From Acanthopleuribacter pedis (GTDB lineage Bacteria; Acidobacteriota; Holophagae; Acanthopleuribacterales; Acanthopleuribacteraceae): DNA of 64,000 nucleotides. This document shows, one piece after another, positions 43,263-52,975 of the stretch. The notes under the pieces are model-generated. The model worked only from the letters and a program-made list of their open reading frames with translations, did not search any database and was not told the origin of the DNA. The position numbers and the translations under genes are program-made. The stretch's first letter is position 1. The number at the start of each line of letters is the position of its first letter. The stretch spans positions 62,001-126,000 of the forward strand of contig NZ_JAFREP010000025.1 of the NCBI RefSeq assembly GCF_017377855.1, written 5' to 3'.

Positions 43263-44280
43263 TCATTTTTCGCCGGAAGCCTGGCATAAATTGTTCGAAG
43301 AACGTCGGCCCAAACCCTTGTCCGCACCATGGTGGGCCCGCGGTGGCCATCGCCAAACCATCCTCTCCCATTTCCTGCGCAAGGTGGACGACCTGCCCCG
43401 TTGTACCCCCGAATCCGTCCAACTCGACGGGAGCGATCAACTCGCGATTCGTTATTATCCCGGCACCACCGATACCATCGTTTACCTGTTCCACGGCCTG
43501 GGGGGAAGTGCCGACGCAGATTACATGAGCCGCGCCACCCTGGTCGCCGGCAAACGGGGTTTTCATGTTTTTTCCGTAAATCACCGGGGGTGCGGCGAAG
43601 GCGCGGGTCTGGCGCGCGAGCCCTATCATTCCGGCCGCGGTGAGGACCTGGCGGCGGTGATTGCCCACGGTCGCCGCAAATTTCCCAAGGCGCGCCACCT
43701 CGCCGTCGGTTTCTCCCTTTCCGGCAACGCCTTGTTGCTGCTGCTGTCCGGCAAACGCGGCGTCACCAAGCCGGACGGCGCCGTGGCGGTCAATGCACCG
43801 ATTGCCCTGCAAACCGCGGCGGTTGCGATTAAATCCGGGTTCAATCGCGTCTACGACCTGCGCTTTGTGCTGCGTCTGCGGCGTTCCGTGCGCCAACGTC
43901 AGGCCGCGGGTTTAGAGCCCGAACCTTACCAAATCCCACCCTGGGCCACCCTACACGATTTCGACAACCTGTACACCGCACCTGCCGGCGGTTTTTCCGA
44001 CCGCGAGGACTATTACCATTCCTGCTCCACCAAGGACCTGCTGGTCCACATTCAAACTCCGACCGTGCTGATGTCCTCGGTCGACGATCCCATCGTCCGT
44101 TGGCACGATTATGCCGAGGCCCAACGTTCCGCTTCCGTGTATCTGCACCGCGAGCAGGTGGGTGGGCACATGGGGTATCTCAGCGCGAACGATACGCCCT
44201 ACGGTTCAAAGTTTTGGTTGGATTACGCCCTGGATCAATACCTCGTTGCGTTGAACGAAGGGTTGCGCATTCGATCTTAA
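43255..44280 (+). CDS. YheT-type alpha/beta hydrolase
   Basis: 341 aa. PWWARGGHRQTI near residue 25 is the opening motif of the YheT group. HGLGGSADADY is the oxyanion loop, GFSLSGNAL carries the likely nucleophile Ser154, acid in SSVDDPIV and base in VGGHMGYL. In the nucleophile elbow the second Gly is Ser, unusual but compatible. Substrate unknown, probably a lipid ester. TTG start at 43255 with GAGG 6 nt upstream, overlapping the HD gene, so the two are coupled. Confidence 0.85.
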   Translation: MGNHFSPEAWHKLFEERRPKPLSAPWWARGGHRQTILSHFLRKVDDLPRCTPESVQLDGSDQLAIRYYPGTTDTIVYLFHGLGGSADADYMSRATLVAGKRGFHVFSVNHRGCGEGAGLAREPYHSGRGEDLAAVIAHGRRKFPKARHLAVGFSLSGNALLLLLSGKRGVTKPDGAVAVNAPIALQTAAVAIKSGFNRVYDLRFVLRLRRSVRQRQAAGLEPEPYQIPPWATLHDFDNLYTAPAGGFSDREDYYHSCSTKDLLVHIQTPTVLMSSVDDPIVRWHDYAEAQRSASVYLHREQVGGHMGYLSANDTPYGSKFWLDYALDQYLVALNEGLRIRS

Positions 44281-44313
44281 CTTTATTGATTTCTCTTGGT
44301 TAGGCCGTGGTGC

Positions 44314-45102
44314 TCACAAGGGTTCCTGGCTGGAAATAAGGGCGAGTTTTCGATTGAACCAAATCAATAGCGCGGGTGGCAGGATGAGCAGGGTTGCCGC
44401 CATGGCCGCGTATTGGGGGTTGGCCTCGGCCACGAAATCGTAGACCTTTAGCGGCAGGGTCTGTACCTTACCCGCGCCGATTAACAAGGTGGTCCCGTAC
44501 TGGGTCCACGAAATGAGAAAGGTTTGAAAGGCGCAGATCAGCAAGGGTTCCCGGAATAGGGGCAGTAACACTTGGGTAAATGCCTGGCGCCGGTTGCCGC
44601 CGAGCGTGTAGACCAATTCTTCCAGGCGCCGTTTGTGGTCGTTCCAGAAGGGCACGAAAAAAATCAGCGCAAAGCCGGCCGCGAACATGATTTGTGCCGC
44701 CAGCACACCCAGCATCGAGCCCACCAAATCCAGCTTCAAATATAGGTAGAGCAACACCGTGGCCAGGATGACCGGCGAAAAGACGTAGGGTGCATAGGCC
44801 GTGATCAGCAGTTGCTCGCGACGAGGGTGGTAGGCCACATAACGCGCCGCCAAAAAACCCAGCGGTGTGGCGACCGCGCAGACCAACAGTGAAATCAACA
44901 GGGAGATGCCGATGCTGTCCACCATCGCGCTGCCGGTGAGGAAGTGCGACCAGTGTTGCGCTTGCCAGTCGGTCGGCAGCAGGTGGGGAAAACGCCAGTT
45001 GTTGGTCAGGCTGAGCAACGGAACCAACAGATAGGGGCCCAGGCAAAAGGCCAGGGCCGCCGCGACCGCGAGGAATCGGCGGGTGCCGCGCGCTTCAAAC
45101 AC
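44314..45102 (-). CDS. ABC transporter permease (YnjC-like, second half)
   Basis: 262 aa, about six membrane segments. The EAA-type loop is VYTLGGNRRQAFTQVLLPLFREP. With the next gene it corresponds to the two halves of the double permease YnjC. Overlaps the preceding permease by 8 bp. The operon ends here, no ATPase follows. Confidence 0.85.
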   Translation of the reverse strand: MFEARGTRRFLAVAAALAFCLGPYLLVPLLSLTNNWRFPHLLPTDWQAQHWSHFLTGSAMVDSIGISLLISLLVCAVATPLGFLAARYVAYHPRREQLLITAYAPYVFSPVILATVLLYLYLKLDLVGSMLGVLAAQIMFAAGFALIFFVPFWNDHKRRLEELVYTLGGNRRQAFTQVLLPLFREPLLICAFQTFLISWTQYGTTLLIGAGKVQTLPLKVYDFVAEANPQYAAMAATLLILPPALLIWFNRKLALISSQEPL

Positions 45103-45961
45103 CGAGCCGACCTTGTTTGCCCGCGCGTCGGAACACGAGGGTGAGCACCGCCGCGACCAGCACGCTGTAAATCAGCGCCGCGATGAAGGCTACCGGCTTC
45201 TGCTGCAGATCGAACATCTGGAATTTCCGCATGGTGAGGACAGAAACCATTTGCGGTGACTGTTTCCCCAGTAACAACGGAATTTCGTAGGCGCCGAACA
45301 CGCTGATCCACCACAACATGGTATGCACCTGGCCGCGTTGCCAGAGGATCGGCCATGCGACGCGGCGCCAACAATCGCGGCGGGTTCCGCCCAGGGTGAG
45401 CGTGAGGCGACACAGTTCCTCTACCGCCTCCGCGCGGTAAAACCAGCGCAGCAGCAACGAGAAGTAGGGGATGGTGATCAGAAGAAACGCGACGATCACA
45501 CCGATGGAGGCCGGATCGTGGATCAGCGGCATGAAGGCTTGCGGGCTGTCGATCAGCCCGAGCGCGGCGAAGGGACGGGCCAACAGTCCCGAACCGGTAA
45601 ACATCTGGAACACCACAAAAGCCGCCACCGTCATCGGTAAAGCCAAGGGTAGGTACACCGCCGTACCCAGTGCGCCCTGTTCCAGCGGGCGTCGTAGGCT
45701 GAGGCTCACCGGGAGGGCGACCATCCAAGTCAGCGCTAAGGTGAGGGTGGCGACATAAGCGCTGTTGAGGAGGGAAAACCAGATTTCCGAGCGGGTGAGC
45801 GTGGCCGTCCAGAAGTCAAACGTAAAACCTTGTCGTAGCAGGCCGACCGTGCCAAAGCTGTAGGCCGCCGCATAAACCAAACCCACCGCAATCGGCAGAA
45901 CCGCGACCAGGACGAACAGGGCAAAAGCCCAGAACGATGGGTCGCGTCGTGGGTTATTCAC
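45095..45961 (-). CDS. ABC transporter permease (YnjC-like, first half)
   Basis: 288 aa, about six membrane segments, with EAA-type loop RLTLTLGGTRRDCWRRVAWP and PLLLGKQSPQM near the C-terminus. Overlaps the binding-protein gene by 8 bp and the second permease by 8 bp, so the three are translated from one message. Confidence 0.85.
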   Translation of the reverse strand: MNNPRRDPSFWAFALFVLVAVLPIAVGLVYAAAYSFGTVGLLRQGFTFDFWTATLTRSEIWFSLLNSAYVATLTLALTWMVALPVSLSLRRPLEQGALGTAVYLPLALPMTVAAFVVFQMFTGSGLLARPFAALGLIDSPQAFMPLIHDPASIGVIVAFLLITIPYFSLLLRWFYRAEAVEELCRLTLTLGGTRRDCWRRVAWPILWQRGQVHTMLWWISVFGAYEIPLLLGKQSPQMVSVLTMRKFQMFDLQQKPVAFIAALIYSVLVAAVLTLVFRRAGKQGRLGV

Positions 45962-47195
45962 CCAGGACCTCGCGGCGGAAATCCTCGTAGAGGCGAATCA
46001 TGTATTCCGGGGCCAATTCCATGTGGGCGCGGTCCTGGATGGTCTCTCGGGCCGGGGCGTGGACGCGGTTGGGCACGGATGCGAATTTTTCGGACCAGGT
46101 CGCTGGTAACTTGGCGCGGTCGAGCACCGTGCCGTCACCCCAAACCGCCGGGTTCTGTTTCTCGAGTTGGGCCGCGGGCGAAATCATGAAGTTGATCACC
46201 GTCATGGCCGCGGCCTTGTTGGGCGAACCCGCGATGATGCCCAGGTAATGGCTGTTCTGAATGGTGCCGTAGGCCGGTACGTAGGCGCGTGATGTTTCGG
46301 GGAACAAACCCTGCAGCACTTTGTTGTCGACCTCGCCGTCGTTGTTGCTCATGGTGAAATCCAACTCGCCGTTGGCGAACATTTGATGCATTTGGGCCAA
46401 GCTGTTGGGGAAACTTTCGCCGCCGCGCCAGAGATGGGGCTGGAGTCGGCGCACGTAGGCCCACAGCGCCGTGCTGATTTGGCGATAGGTCTCTTCGTCA
46501 AAGGGGCCGCCCAGAATTTGGGGATCGCCCGCGATATCGATCATCCAGGATTTGAGCAGGGTCATGCCGGTGAAGGTGCTGTCAAAGGTGAAGCGGCCAG
46601 GGTTTTTTTCAACCCAGGCCAGCAGGTCGGCGCGACTTTGCGGGGGGGTGGTCACCCGTTCGCTGTTGTAGATGAGCGCCAGTTGTACATTGCCCCAGGG
46701 ACACTCGTAGCCGTCGATGGGCTGCTGGAAGTCGATGCCGATAAAGGGGTTGTCGAAATCGATCAGAGCCGCGTTGGGGAGCTGTTTGGTGAAGGGGCCG
46801 AACAGGGCGTTGATTTGGCGTAACTGGTAAAAGGTTTCCCCGTTAATCCAAACCATGTCGTATTCGCTGTTTTTTTTGCCCGCTTCCAGTTCCGTCATAA
46901 TCGCCGACACGATTTGACCACCCTGGGCCGGTACCAGGTTGAGGGTGATGCCGTGTTGTTCCTTGACGCGGGGCACCACCCAGTTGCGCATGTAATCGTT
47001 GATATAGGGATCGCCCATCCACATGGCGAAATTCACCGTTTGGTCACGACTCTTTTGGGTGATCTCCGCCCATTCCGCGGTGAGTGGATCAAAAGGCGGT
47101 TGGGTTTCAGTGGCGGTGGGCCGACCACAGGAGAAAAAAAAGCATCCCCAAAAAACCAAACCTACATTTTTGAGAAGGTGCGCGCGTCGTGACAT
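45954..47195 (-). CDS. ABC transporter substrate-binding lipoprotein, YnjB-like
   Basis: 413 aa, lipoprotein: hydrophobic stretch then FFFSCGRP with the lipidation Cys near residue 23. The mature part is a two-lobed type II binding protein with WMGDPYINDYMRNWVVPRVK (early), YDMVWINGETFYQLR and AYVPAYGTIQNSHYLGI, all features I associate with the YnjB family. The substrate is unproven (thiamine-like compounds have been suggested for relatives). The first gene of a three-gene operon with two permeases. Confidence 0.85.
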   Translation of the reverse strand: MSRRAHLLKNVGLVFWGCFFFSCGRPTATETQPPFDPLTAEWAEITQKSRDQTVNFAMWMGDPYINDYMRNWVVPRVKEQHGITLNLVPAQGGQIVSAIMTELEAGKKNSEYDMVWINGETFYQLRQINALFGPFTKQLPNAALIDFDNPFIGIDFQQPIDGYECPWGNVQLALIYNSERVTTPPQSRADLLAWVEKNPGRFTFDSTFTGMTLLKSWMIDIAGDPQILGGPFDEETYRQISTALWAYVRRLQPHLWRGGESFPNSLAQMHQMFANGELDFTMSNNDGEVDNKVLQGLFPETSRAYVPAYGTIQNSHYLGIIAGSPNKAAAMTVINFMISPAAQLEKQNPAVWGDGTVLDRAKLPATWSEKFASVPNRVHAPARETIQDRAHMELAPEYMIRLYEDFRREVLGE

Positions 47196-47308
47196 AAAAC
47201 CTCGTTGGTGGCGAAAACATGGGCTGGAACAATCCTGCCGTCGGTCGCCGTTTTTACCATAAAGCGTGTGTGGTGCGAAGGGGTTGTGTCTTGGCTTGTG
47301 AAGTGAGA

Positions 47309-47338
47309 AGGGCTTTTCCTTGTTGGTGGAAAAGCCCT
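47309..47338 (-). terminator. Strong hairpin downstream of the TonB receptor
   Basis: AGGGCTTTTCC pairs perfectly with GGAAAAGCCCT around an 8-nt loop, 28 bp after the receptor's stop on the minus strand. The T tract is absent, but the stem is exact and 11 bp long. Confidence 0.65.
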
Positions 47339-47366
47339 GGTTGAAAAAGCATGATGCGGGGGAAAT

Positions 47367-50357
47367 CTAAAACAGATAACTCAGGCTGAATTGGTACTGG
47401 CGGGGCGGGCCCGCGTTCCGTTGTACCGGCGGCGTACCCGCGGGGCCTGCCTGAATTTGGTTGCTCTGGGTGGCGTTGTTGCTGTACCCGCTCAGGTTGT
47501 CTTCGTTGGTTAGGTTAAAAATATCGGCGCGCACTTCCAGGCGATTACCGCCCAGGTCCAAGCGGTAGCTCAGGCCTAGATCGAAGATCCGGGACCAGGG
47601 TAAGCGGTCGCTGTTGCGTGCTTCACCGGGATAGCGGTCGCTGTTGCCCTGGTACGCGTCGCCAAAGGCGCGGCCGTCGCCGTTGAGATCCGTGGTACCG
47701 AAAACCGAGGCGTCGGGGATGCGGTTGATCGGCTGACCGCTCTGGATCAGGCCGGCCAAGCTCAGTGTCCAGCGGGGCAGGGGATGAACCGCGCCCAGCA
47801 GGCTGATTACGTGGGTTCGGTCGTTGATGGACGGTCCCCACTCGTCACCGAAACGGTTGCTGTCTTGGGCTCGGAAATTAATGTCTTCCGTGTCGTTGCG
47901 CAGCTCGGAAAGCGTGTAACCCAGGCGGAACGAATAGATGTCGCCGCCGCGATCCTTGACCAGGTTGAAGTTGGCCGCCTTGTAGCGCGAGCCGCCTTCC
48001 GTTTCGCTGATGACGATGTTGCGTGCGCCGCCCGCGACCGGTGCGACCGGGCGGGTTGCGTCCGCTTCTTCCGCGCCGCGCACCAAGGCCGACAATTCGG
48101 CATCGCTTAAGGTCTCCGCCTGTTCGCGGGTGATCCCGTAAGCGCTGGGGGCGTTAAGGTTACGCAGTCGCACCAAGTTCTCGGAACGGGAGTACATCAA
48201 ATCAACATAAAACAACATATTGTCGCGGATTTGGCGTTGGTATCCCAGCGAGAGCTGCAGCGTTTCGGGGTTTTCCCAACCGTTGGGATTGAGAATACGG
48301 CGTTCATTGCTAAATGCCGTGTCGCGCAAGTTGGCGACCTGATCGGGCGTGGGGCCCCCGAGGTAAGTGACCCCGGTGGGGTTCACCGTGAGGTTGCCGT
48401 CGAAGGTGATTGCGTCTAAGTCGGTGTCCGCCGGCAAAATACCCAATGCGATCAGTTGGTTGAGCTGTTGGCGAAACCCTTCCGCCGTGCTGTTCTGTTG
48501 GAGGGCGTCGCTGTAAATCGCGTAAGGCAGTTTTTCATAGAACAGGCCCGCGCCGCCGCGCAGCACGCTGCGTTCGTCCAGCGCGTAGTTGGCGCTGATT
48601 CGCGGCGCGAGGTTGTCCTTATCGCCCGAGGCCCCGCCGACCGCGGTCAGGTTATCGTAGTCATAGCGCAAGCCCAGGGTCAGGTCGAGGCGGTTGCCGA
48701 TTGAGATTTGGTCCTCGATGAACAGGCCGTGCATCGTTTGACGGCGCCCGAATGCCTTGGGTTGCAGTTCCACCGCGTAATCCAGCACCGTGACATCGGC
48801 GGGTAAATCGTTGAGCGTCAGTCCCGCGCCCAATCCTCGTGCAATCAAGGCCTGTTGTTGGTTTTGGTTCAGTTGGACCAGGTAGTTGCCGTTGACATTG
48901 CCGCCGCCCAGCAGTTCAAAATCGGCCGCGATCAAATCGTAACCCACCTTGAAGACGTGGTTGCCGCGAACCCAGGAAACCTTTTGCTGGAGCTGGTAGG
49001 TGCGTTCCAAATCGTCGAAGATATAGCCGGGATGGCCGAGCACACCCGCCGTGATTCCCTGTGCATCCAAGACCGTAACTTGTGGGCCGGGCCCCGAGAC
49101 TGGTTCCCCATAGTCCCAACGAAAGCGTGAATACTGCAGATTGGCCTCGTAGGTAAAGCCGTCACCGATGTAGGTGTTGGTGAGGGCCACCAAGGCCGCG
49201 TTGCGGTCTTGCCGGTTGGCGGCACTGGGAAAAGTGACCCCGCCCTCTAAGCCGCCGCCTTGGCGTTCCAATGCGACTTGGCCGAGGTTGGCGCGCAGCG
49301 CGCTGCTGAATTGCGGGCTCCAGTAATGGTCGATTTTCAGGCTCGTGTAGGTGAATTCATTGGCGCCGGCCACCGTTTCATTGACGCCGAGTGATGGGGA
49401 ACGAAGCAGGTTGTCTTTGTCGTCGGCCGTGTGTTCCAGATTCACAAAATAAAAGGTACGGTCGGGGACCAGAGCGCCGCCCACCGCGAAACCGAACTGG
49501 TCGCGGCGGAAACCGTCCTGCACCTGGTTGCCGGACAGATCGCGTTGTGCAAAGGGTGAGGAGGCGTCCAAAGAGGGCCCCGGTCGGGTGACATAAAAGA
49601 CCTCGCCTTCCATCGTGTTGCCGCCGCTTTTGCTGGTGATGTTAAAGATGCCGTTGCCGGTACGCCCGAATTCGGCCGAGTAGTTGTTGGTCAGGACCGT
49701 GATGTTGCGGGTGAAGCCGACCGGGATGGGGAACTTCTGACCGCCCAAAAAGTTTTCGTTGTTGTCGAGGCCGTCGATCATGTAGTTGGTATACAAAGCG
49801 TTGGCGCCGTTGATGCTCACGTTGGGCGCCTCGGGGAAAAAGCCCGTGGCCTGGGTGACGTTGGGCAGACGGAACAAGGCGCGGGTAATGTCGCGACCTT
49901 CAATCGGCAGCGTTTCAATTTCGGCTTCACTGAGCGTGGACGAAATTTCGCCGTTGATCCCGTTGAGTTTGGCGAATCCGCTGGTGACCGTGAGTGATTC
50001 GGTTTGGGTTTGGCGCGGAAAACGCAACAGGGTGACACTGCTGACGAAGTTGGCGCGTAAACCGACCCGTTCGGCTTCGCTCGCGCTGTAGGTGGTGTCG
50101 GCCGCGGCGACCACGCGGTAGTCGGCCGGGGAGAGGCCGTCGATGCGAATTTTACCCAAGGCGTTGGTGGTCAAGACGCGTTGCCAACCGGTGGCCTCGT
50201 TGCTAATCGTGACGGCTTGATCGGCGAGGGGGGTTCGCTCGGGGTACAAAAGCACCGAAATTTCGAGGCCGGCTTGCTGGGCCCAGAGTGGGCATGCGGT
50301 AAAGAAGATCAACCATAACAAAGGTGTTCGCGCGTTGAGGGGGTACGGCTGTTTCAT
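47367..50357 (-). CDS. Oar-like TonB-dependent outer-membrane receptor
   Basis: 996 aa. Signal peptide (LLWLIFFTACPLWAQ), then a carboxypeptidase-regulatory/Ig-like domain (ISVLLYPERTPLADQAVTIS, about 28-110), plug domain with YMIDGLDNNE, FGRTGNGIFNITSKSGGN and a beta-barrel to the end. The last residues YQFSLSYLF finish with Phe, as needed for BAM-dependent outer-membrane insertion. It belongs to the Oar group of Acidobacteria and Myxococcota, known for large substrates or protein export (Oar) and not clearly for iron. Start: ATG 50357 with GGAGGG about 10 nt upstream; the frame is open to 50747 but the extension lacks a signal. It ends in a hairpin. Confidence 0.92.
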   Translation of the reverse strand: MKQPYPLNARTPLLWLIFFTACPLWAQQAGLEISVLLYPERTPLADQAVTISNEATGWQRVLTTNALGKIRIDGLSPADYRVVAAADTTYSASEAERVGLRANFVSSVTLLRFPRQTQTESLTVTSGFAKLNGINGEISSTLSEAEIETLPIEGRDITRALFRLPNVTQATGFFPEAPNVSINGANALYTNYMIDGLDNNENFLGGQKFPIPVGFTRNITVLTNNYSAEFGRTGNGIFNITSKSGGNTMEGEVFYVTRPGPSLDASSPFAQRDLSGNQVQDGFRRDQFGFAVGGALVPDRTFYFVNLEHTADDKDNLLRSPSLGVNETVAGANEFTYTSLKIDHYWSPQFSSALRANLGQVALERQGGGLEGGVTFPSAANRQDRNAALVALTNTYIGDGFTYEANLQYSRFRWDYGEPVSGPGPQVTVLDAQGITAGVLGHPGYIFDDLERTYQLQQKVSWVRGNHVFKVGYDLIAADFELLGGGNVNGNYLVQLNQNQQQALIARGLGAGLTLNDLPADVTVLDYAVELQPKAFGRRQTMHGLFIEDQISIGNRLDLTLGLRYDYDNLTAVGGASGDKDNLAPRISANYALDERSVLRGGAGLFYEKLPYAIYSDALQQNSTAEGFRQQLNQLIALGILPADTDLDAITFDGNLTVNPTGVTYLGGPTPDQVANLRDTAFSNERRILNPNGWENPETLQLSLGYQRQIRDNMLFYVDLMYSRSENLVRLRNLNAPSAYGITREQAETLSDAELSALVRGAEEADATRPVAPVAGGARNIVISETEGGSRYKAANFNLVKDRGGDIYSFRLGYTLSELRNDTEDINFRAQDSNRFGDEWGPSINDRTHVISLLGAVHPLPRWTLSLAGLIQSGQPINRIPDASVFGTTDLNGDGRAFGDAYQGNSDRYPGEARNSDRLPWSRIFDLGLSYRLDLGGNRLEVRADIFNLTNEDNLSGYSNNATQSNQIQAGPAGTPPVQRNAGPPRQYQFSLSYLF

Positions 50358-50788
50358 GAGTGGGGATCCCTCCAGATTTCGTGGATCAATCAATAAATGT
50401 TTTGGCAAGGTTGCATCCCGTCCACGGCAAAGCCGTTGATGATTGCGTGCAACCATCAGCAGGGCTGTGAACGAGGTGGCGTGGTGGGGGGGCGCAAGGC
50501 CTCGCGATTGTAGCAGAAGCACGCCTCGAACTGCCGAAGATTCGGTGGATGTGCTGAACCTTCCCACATGGCCAACAACCAGGGGCCTGGGTTCATTCCA
50601 GGATTGCCGGCCGCGGTGCAAGAAAGTGGTGAACCGACCGTGCAAATCAGGGGCAGGCAACCAGCTCGAGGTGCGACCTAGCACCCCGAGATTGGGGAAA
50701 AACAGTCGGGTTTCGCCAATCGGCCGGCCCCACAAAGGGCGCGACATTTGGACGAGGAAGGGTTACTATTCTGCTTAAATTCAGGTGT

Positions 50789-50825
50789 TTGCATAAGACT
50801 GGCACTGCTTGCATAAGACTGGCAC
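50789..50825. repeat. 20-bp tandem duplication in the intergenic region
   Basis: TTGCATAAGACTGGCAC occurs at 50789-50805 and 50809-50825. It lies in the 590-bp gap between the TonB receptor and the lectin protein. It could be a repeated protein-binding site, but nothing shows this. Confidence 0.8.
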
Positions 50826-50832
50826 GGCAAAG

Positions 50833-50853
50833 ACGCTTCCCGCCGAGAAGCGT
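50833..50853 (-). terminator. Hairpin downstream of the lectin-domain gene
   Basis: ACGCTTC / GAAGCGT stem with a 7-nt loop, about 97 bp beyond the stop at 50950 on the minus strand; no strong T run. Confidence 0.4.
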
Positions 50854-50949
50854 TTCCTTTGATCTGCCAATCCAACGCCGTAGAAAAGGCCGCCGCAACG
50901 GGTTGTGGGTGTTGAACCCGTGTGGCGACCTTTGCTTGTGGGTTATCTG

Positions 50950-52896
50950 TTAGCGGAGGCGAAGGCGCAGTGCCTTGATCGCGATCTGATCCGTGTCGTC
51001 GGCGCCCTCCGTTCGGAAGCGAATCTCGGTTTGGTCGTTAAACGGGAAGGTCGATGCATCAACCGCCACGGTCGCCGTGTATTCCAATTGGTTGTCGAAC
51101 TCGACGCCTTGGATGTAGGTTTCCCATCGGTGCCATTGACGGCCGGCGCGGGCTTCTACAAACAGGCGCTCATGGTCTGCCATACCAAAGGTTTCGAAAA
51201 CGAACTTAAGTTCGAGCGTGCCGTAACCGCTCAATGCCACGTTATCGAGGGTTTCGTGCGCGCCGCCGGGGGAATCCGTTTTTAAGGGATCAAAACCATG
51301 ATTGATCAAGGTGACCCAACTGGTTTTGGCCGGAGGATTGCCGTTTACCGACCACAGCACCCGTGAACCCGCGTGTAAGGCGAGCGATCCATTGTTGTGA
51401 AGCATCAAGTGGGTGGCGCCTGATCCGACGGTTCGGCTCGCCCAAACGGCTTGCCCGGCCGCCGTGTAGAGCACCAGGTTGCCGTCTCTTTGAAGAATCA
51501 TTCTTGTGCCGGATCGCCCCTGGGTCCCCGACGCCCAACGAACCTGGCCAACTTGGCGATTGCGCAAAACCAGGTTGCCGTCCCCCTGGAGCTTGAAGCG
51601 GTAGGTCCCGTTTTCGGACTGGAGCCATTCCCTTGCCGCGAGCTGTTCGTTTGCGCGCAGGCGCGCCGTGCGGTGGCCGGAGGGGTCGTCTTGAGCCACC
51701 ACCTCCACGGACCGTGTGGCCGTGATCGCCGCGTTACCGGCCGCATCCGTGACGTCGTAACGCAGCGTGGTGCGTCCCTTGCGGCTTGTGTCAACGCTTC
51801 CCGTTACGCGGATTTGTGCTGATAAATCGCCGTCCGTATCGTCCACCGCGCCGGCGCCCGGATCGCGGAACACGCCGCCGAGGGCAACCGTCATCGGATT
51901 GGCGCCGCGGACGGTAATAATCGGGGGCGTGGTATCGCCGCCGCCGTCCAATCCCTGGAAAAAGTAAATGGGTTGATTGGCGCGTTCCGAAACCGTGTAG
52001 TAATCCAACCCCAAGGCATCCCAGGCAACGGCCTCCCCCTGCGGTTCGCCGCGCACCGGTATCTTGAGGGGATCGCGGGAAAGGGCCGCGCCGATTGGTT
52101 CGTCTTGGTCGCGAAGCCACAGGTAGTTGCGGTTGGTGGTTTTAATAATGATGCGGCTGCCGTCCGGTGCGATATCGCCCGCGGTTAACCAGTGAATATT
52201 GATGCGCGCCACTTCTTCACCGGTATGGGTTGTGCCGTGGCGCAAGGGTGCGGCGAATCGGTAAACGCGATTGCTTTGCTCTCTTTTACTGACCACGTAC
52301 ACATCGCCGTTGCCGGGGTCGACCAGCAGGGTTTCCGCATCGCGCCGCCCGTCCGGGTAGCGTAGGCGAATCACATCGGCACGAAGCGAAGCGCCCGTTT
52401 GGCCGACCACCGGTTCTTCGACGCGGTACAGCGTTTTAATATCGCGGCGCGCCCCGTTGTCGCCGATGTCGCCGACATACACGTAGCTTTTGTTCGGTTC
52501 CGGGCCCGGCCCAACCGCGATGTCTTCCCAGTCGACGTTGGTTGCGTTGCTAAGGGCGTAGTTCGCGATCCCGCGGCCGGATGCGTCAATCGCAAAAATG
52601 TGTTCCTGTTGCGGGTTCCCCGAATCATTGTGGACCCAAAACAGGCCCTCGTTTGCCCGGCTCGCCGCGATGCCGGAAATCTCATCCAGCACCGATTGGG
52701 TGATTCGGCCGACTTCGACACCTTCCGCGAAGGTCGTTCCTTGCGTTCCGCGTTGGTCGGGCGGTTGTTTGAAGTGGGGTTCGGTGTGGATTGAAGGAAG
52801 CGTGTTTTGGGCGACGCCGTTTTGAGACAGGCAAGGCCCACTGCCAAGAGAAAAGAAGAAGAGGAGCAAGAACGAAGCATCAATAAGTCTTAGCAT
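50950..52896 (-). CDS. Secreted beta-propeller / DUF5011 / B-lectin protein
   Basis: 648 aa with signal peptide (ASFLLLFFFSLGSGPCLS). Residues about 60-320 look like a beta-propeller with WVHNDSGNP and DIGDNGARRD motifs. Residues about 325-405 are a DUF5011-type Ig-like domain (GGVFRDPGAGAVDDTDGDLS, RYDVTDAAGNAA). Residues about 415-520 are a bulb-type mannose-binding lectin with three motif copies: LQGDGNLVLRN and LQRDGNLVLYT keep the QxDxNxVxY core, the third (LHNNGSLALHA) is degenerate. The end is a beta-rich domain. It probably binds glycans outside the cell. Start ATG 52896 with GAGG 6-7 nt upstream. Confidence 0.82.
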   Translation of the reverse strand: MLRLIDASFLLLFFFSLGSGPCLSQNGVAQNTLPSIHTEPHFKQPPDQRGTQGTTFAEGVEVGRITQSVLDEISGIAASRANEGLFWVHNDSGNPQQEHIFAIDASGRGIANYALSNATNVDWEDIAVGPGPEPNKSYVYVGDIGDNGARRDIKTLYRVEEPVVGQTGASLRADVIRLRYPDGRRDAETLLVDPGNGDVYVVSKREQSNRVYRFAAPLRHGTTHTGEEVARINIHWLTAGDIAPDGSRIIIKTTNRNYLWLRDQDEPIGAALSRDPLKIPVRGEPQGEAVAWDALGLDYYTVSERANQPIYFFQGLDGGGDTTPPIITVRGANPMTVALGGVFRDPGAGAVDDTDGDLSAQIRVTGSVDTSRKGRTTLRYDVTDAAGNAAITATRSVEVVAQDDPSGHRTARLRANEQLAAREWLQSENGTYRFKLQGDGNLVLRNRQVGQVRWASGTQGRSGTRMILQRDGNLVLYTAAGQAVWASRTVGSGATHLMLHNNGSLALHAGSRVLWSVNGNPPAKTSWVTLINHGFDPLKTDSPGGAHETLDNVALSGYGTLELKFVFETFGMADHERLFVEARAGRQWHRWETYIQGVEFDNQLEYTATVAVDASTFPFNDQTEIRFRTEGADDTDQIAIKALRLRLR

Positions 52897-52975
52897 TTTT
52901 TTCCTCGAATGAATTCATGTTAGGGCTCGGAATCACGCCCGATCCAGCGGATCAACCGCGACGAAATGCGGGAGA

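Noticed and set aside
45006..45728. Out-of-frame 240-aa minus-strand frame in the permease genes
   Set aside because: It overlaps both permease genes in another frame and encodes Arg/Pro-rich low-quality sequence.
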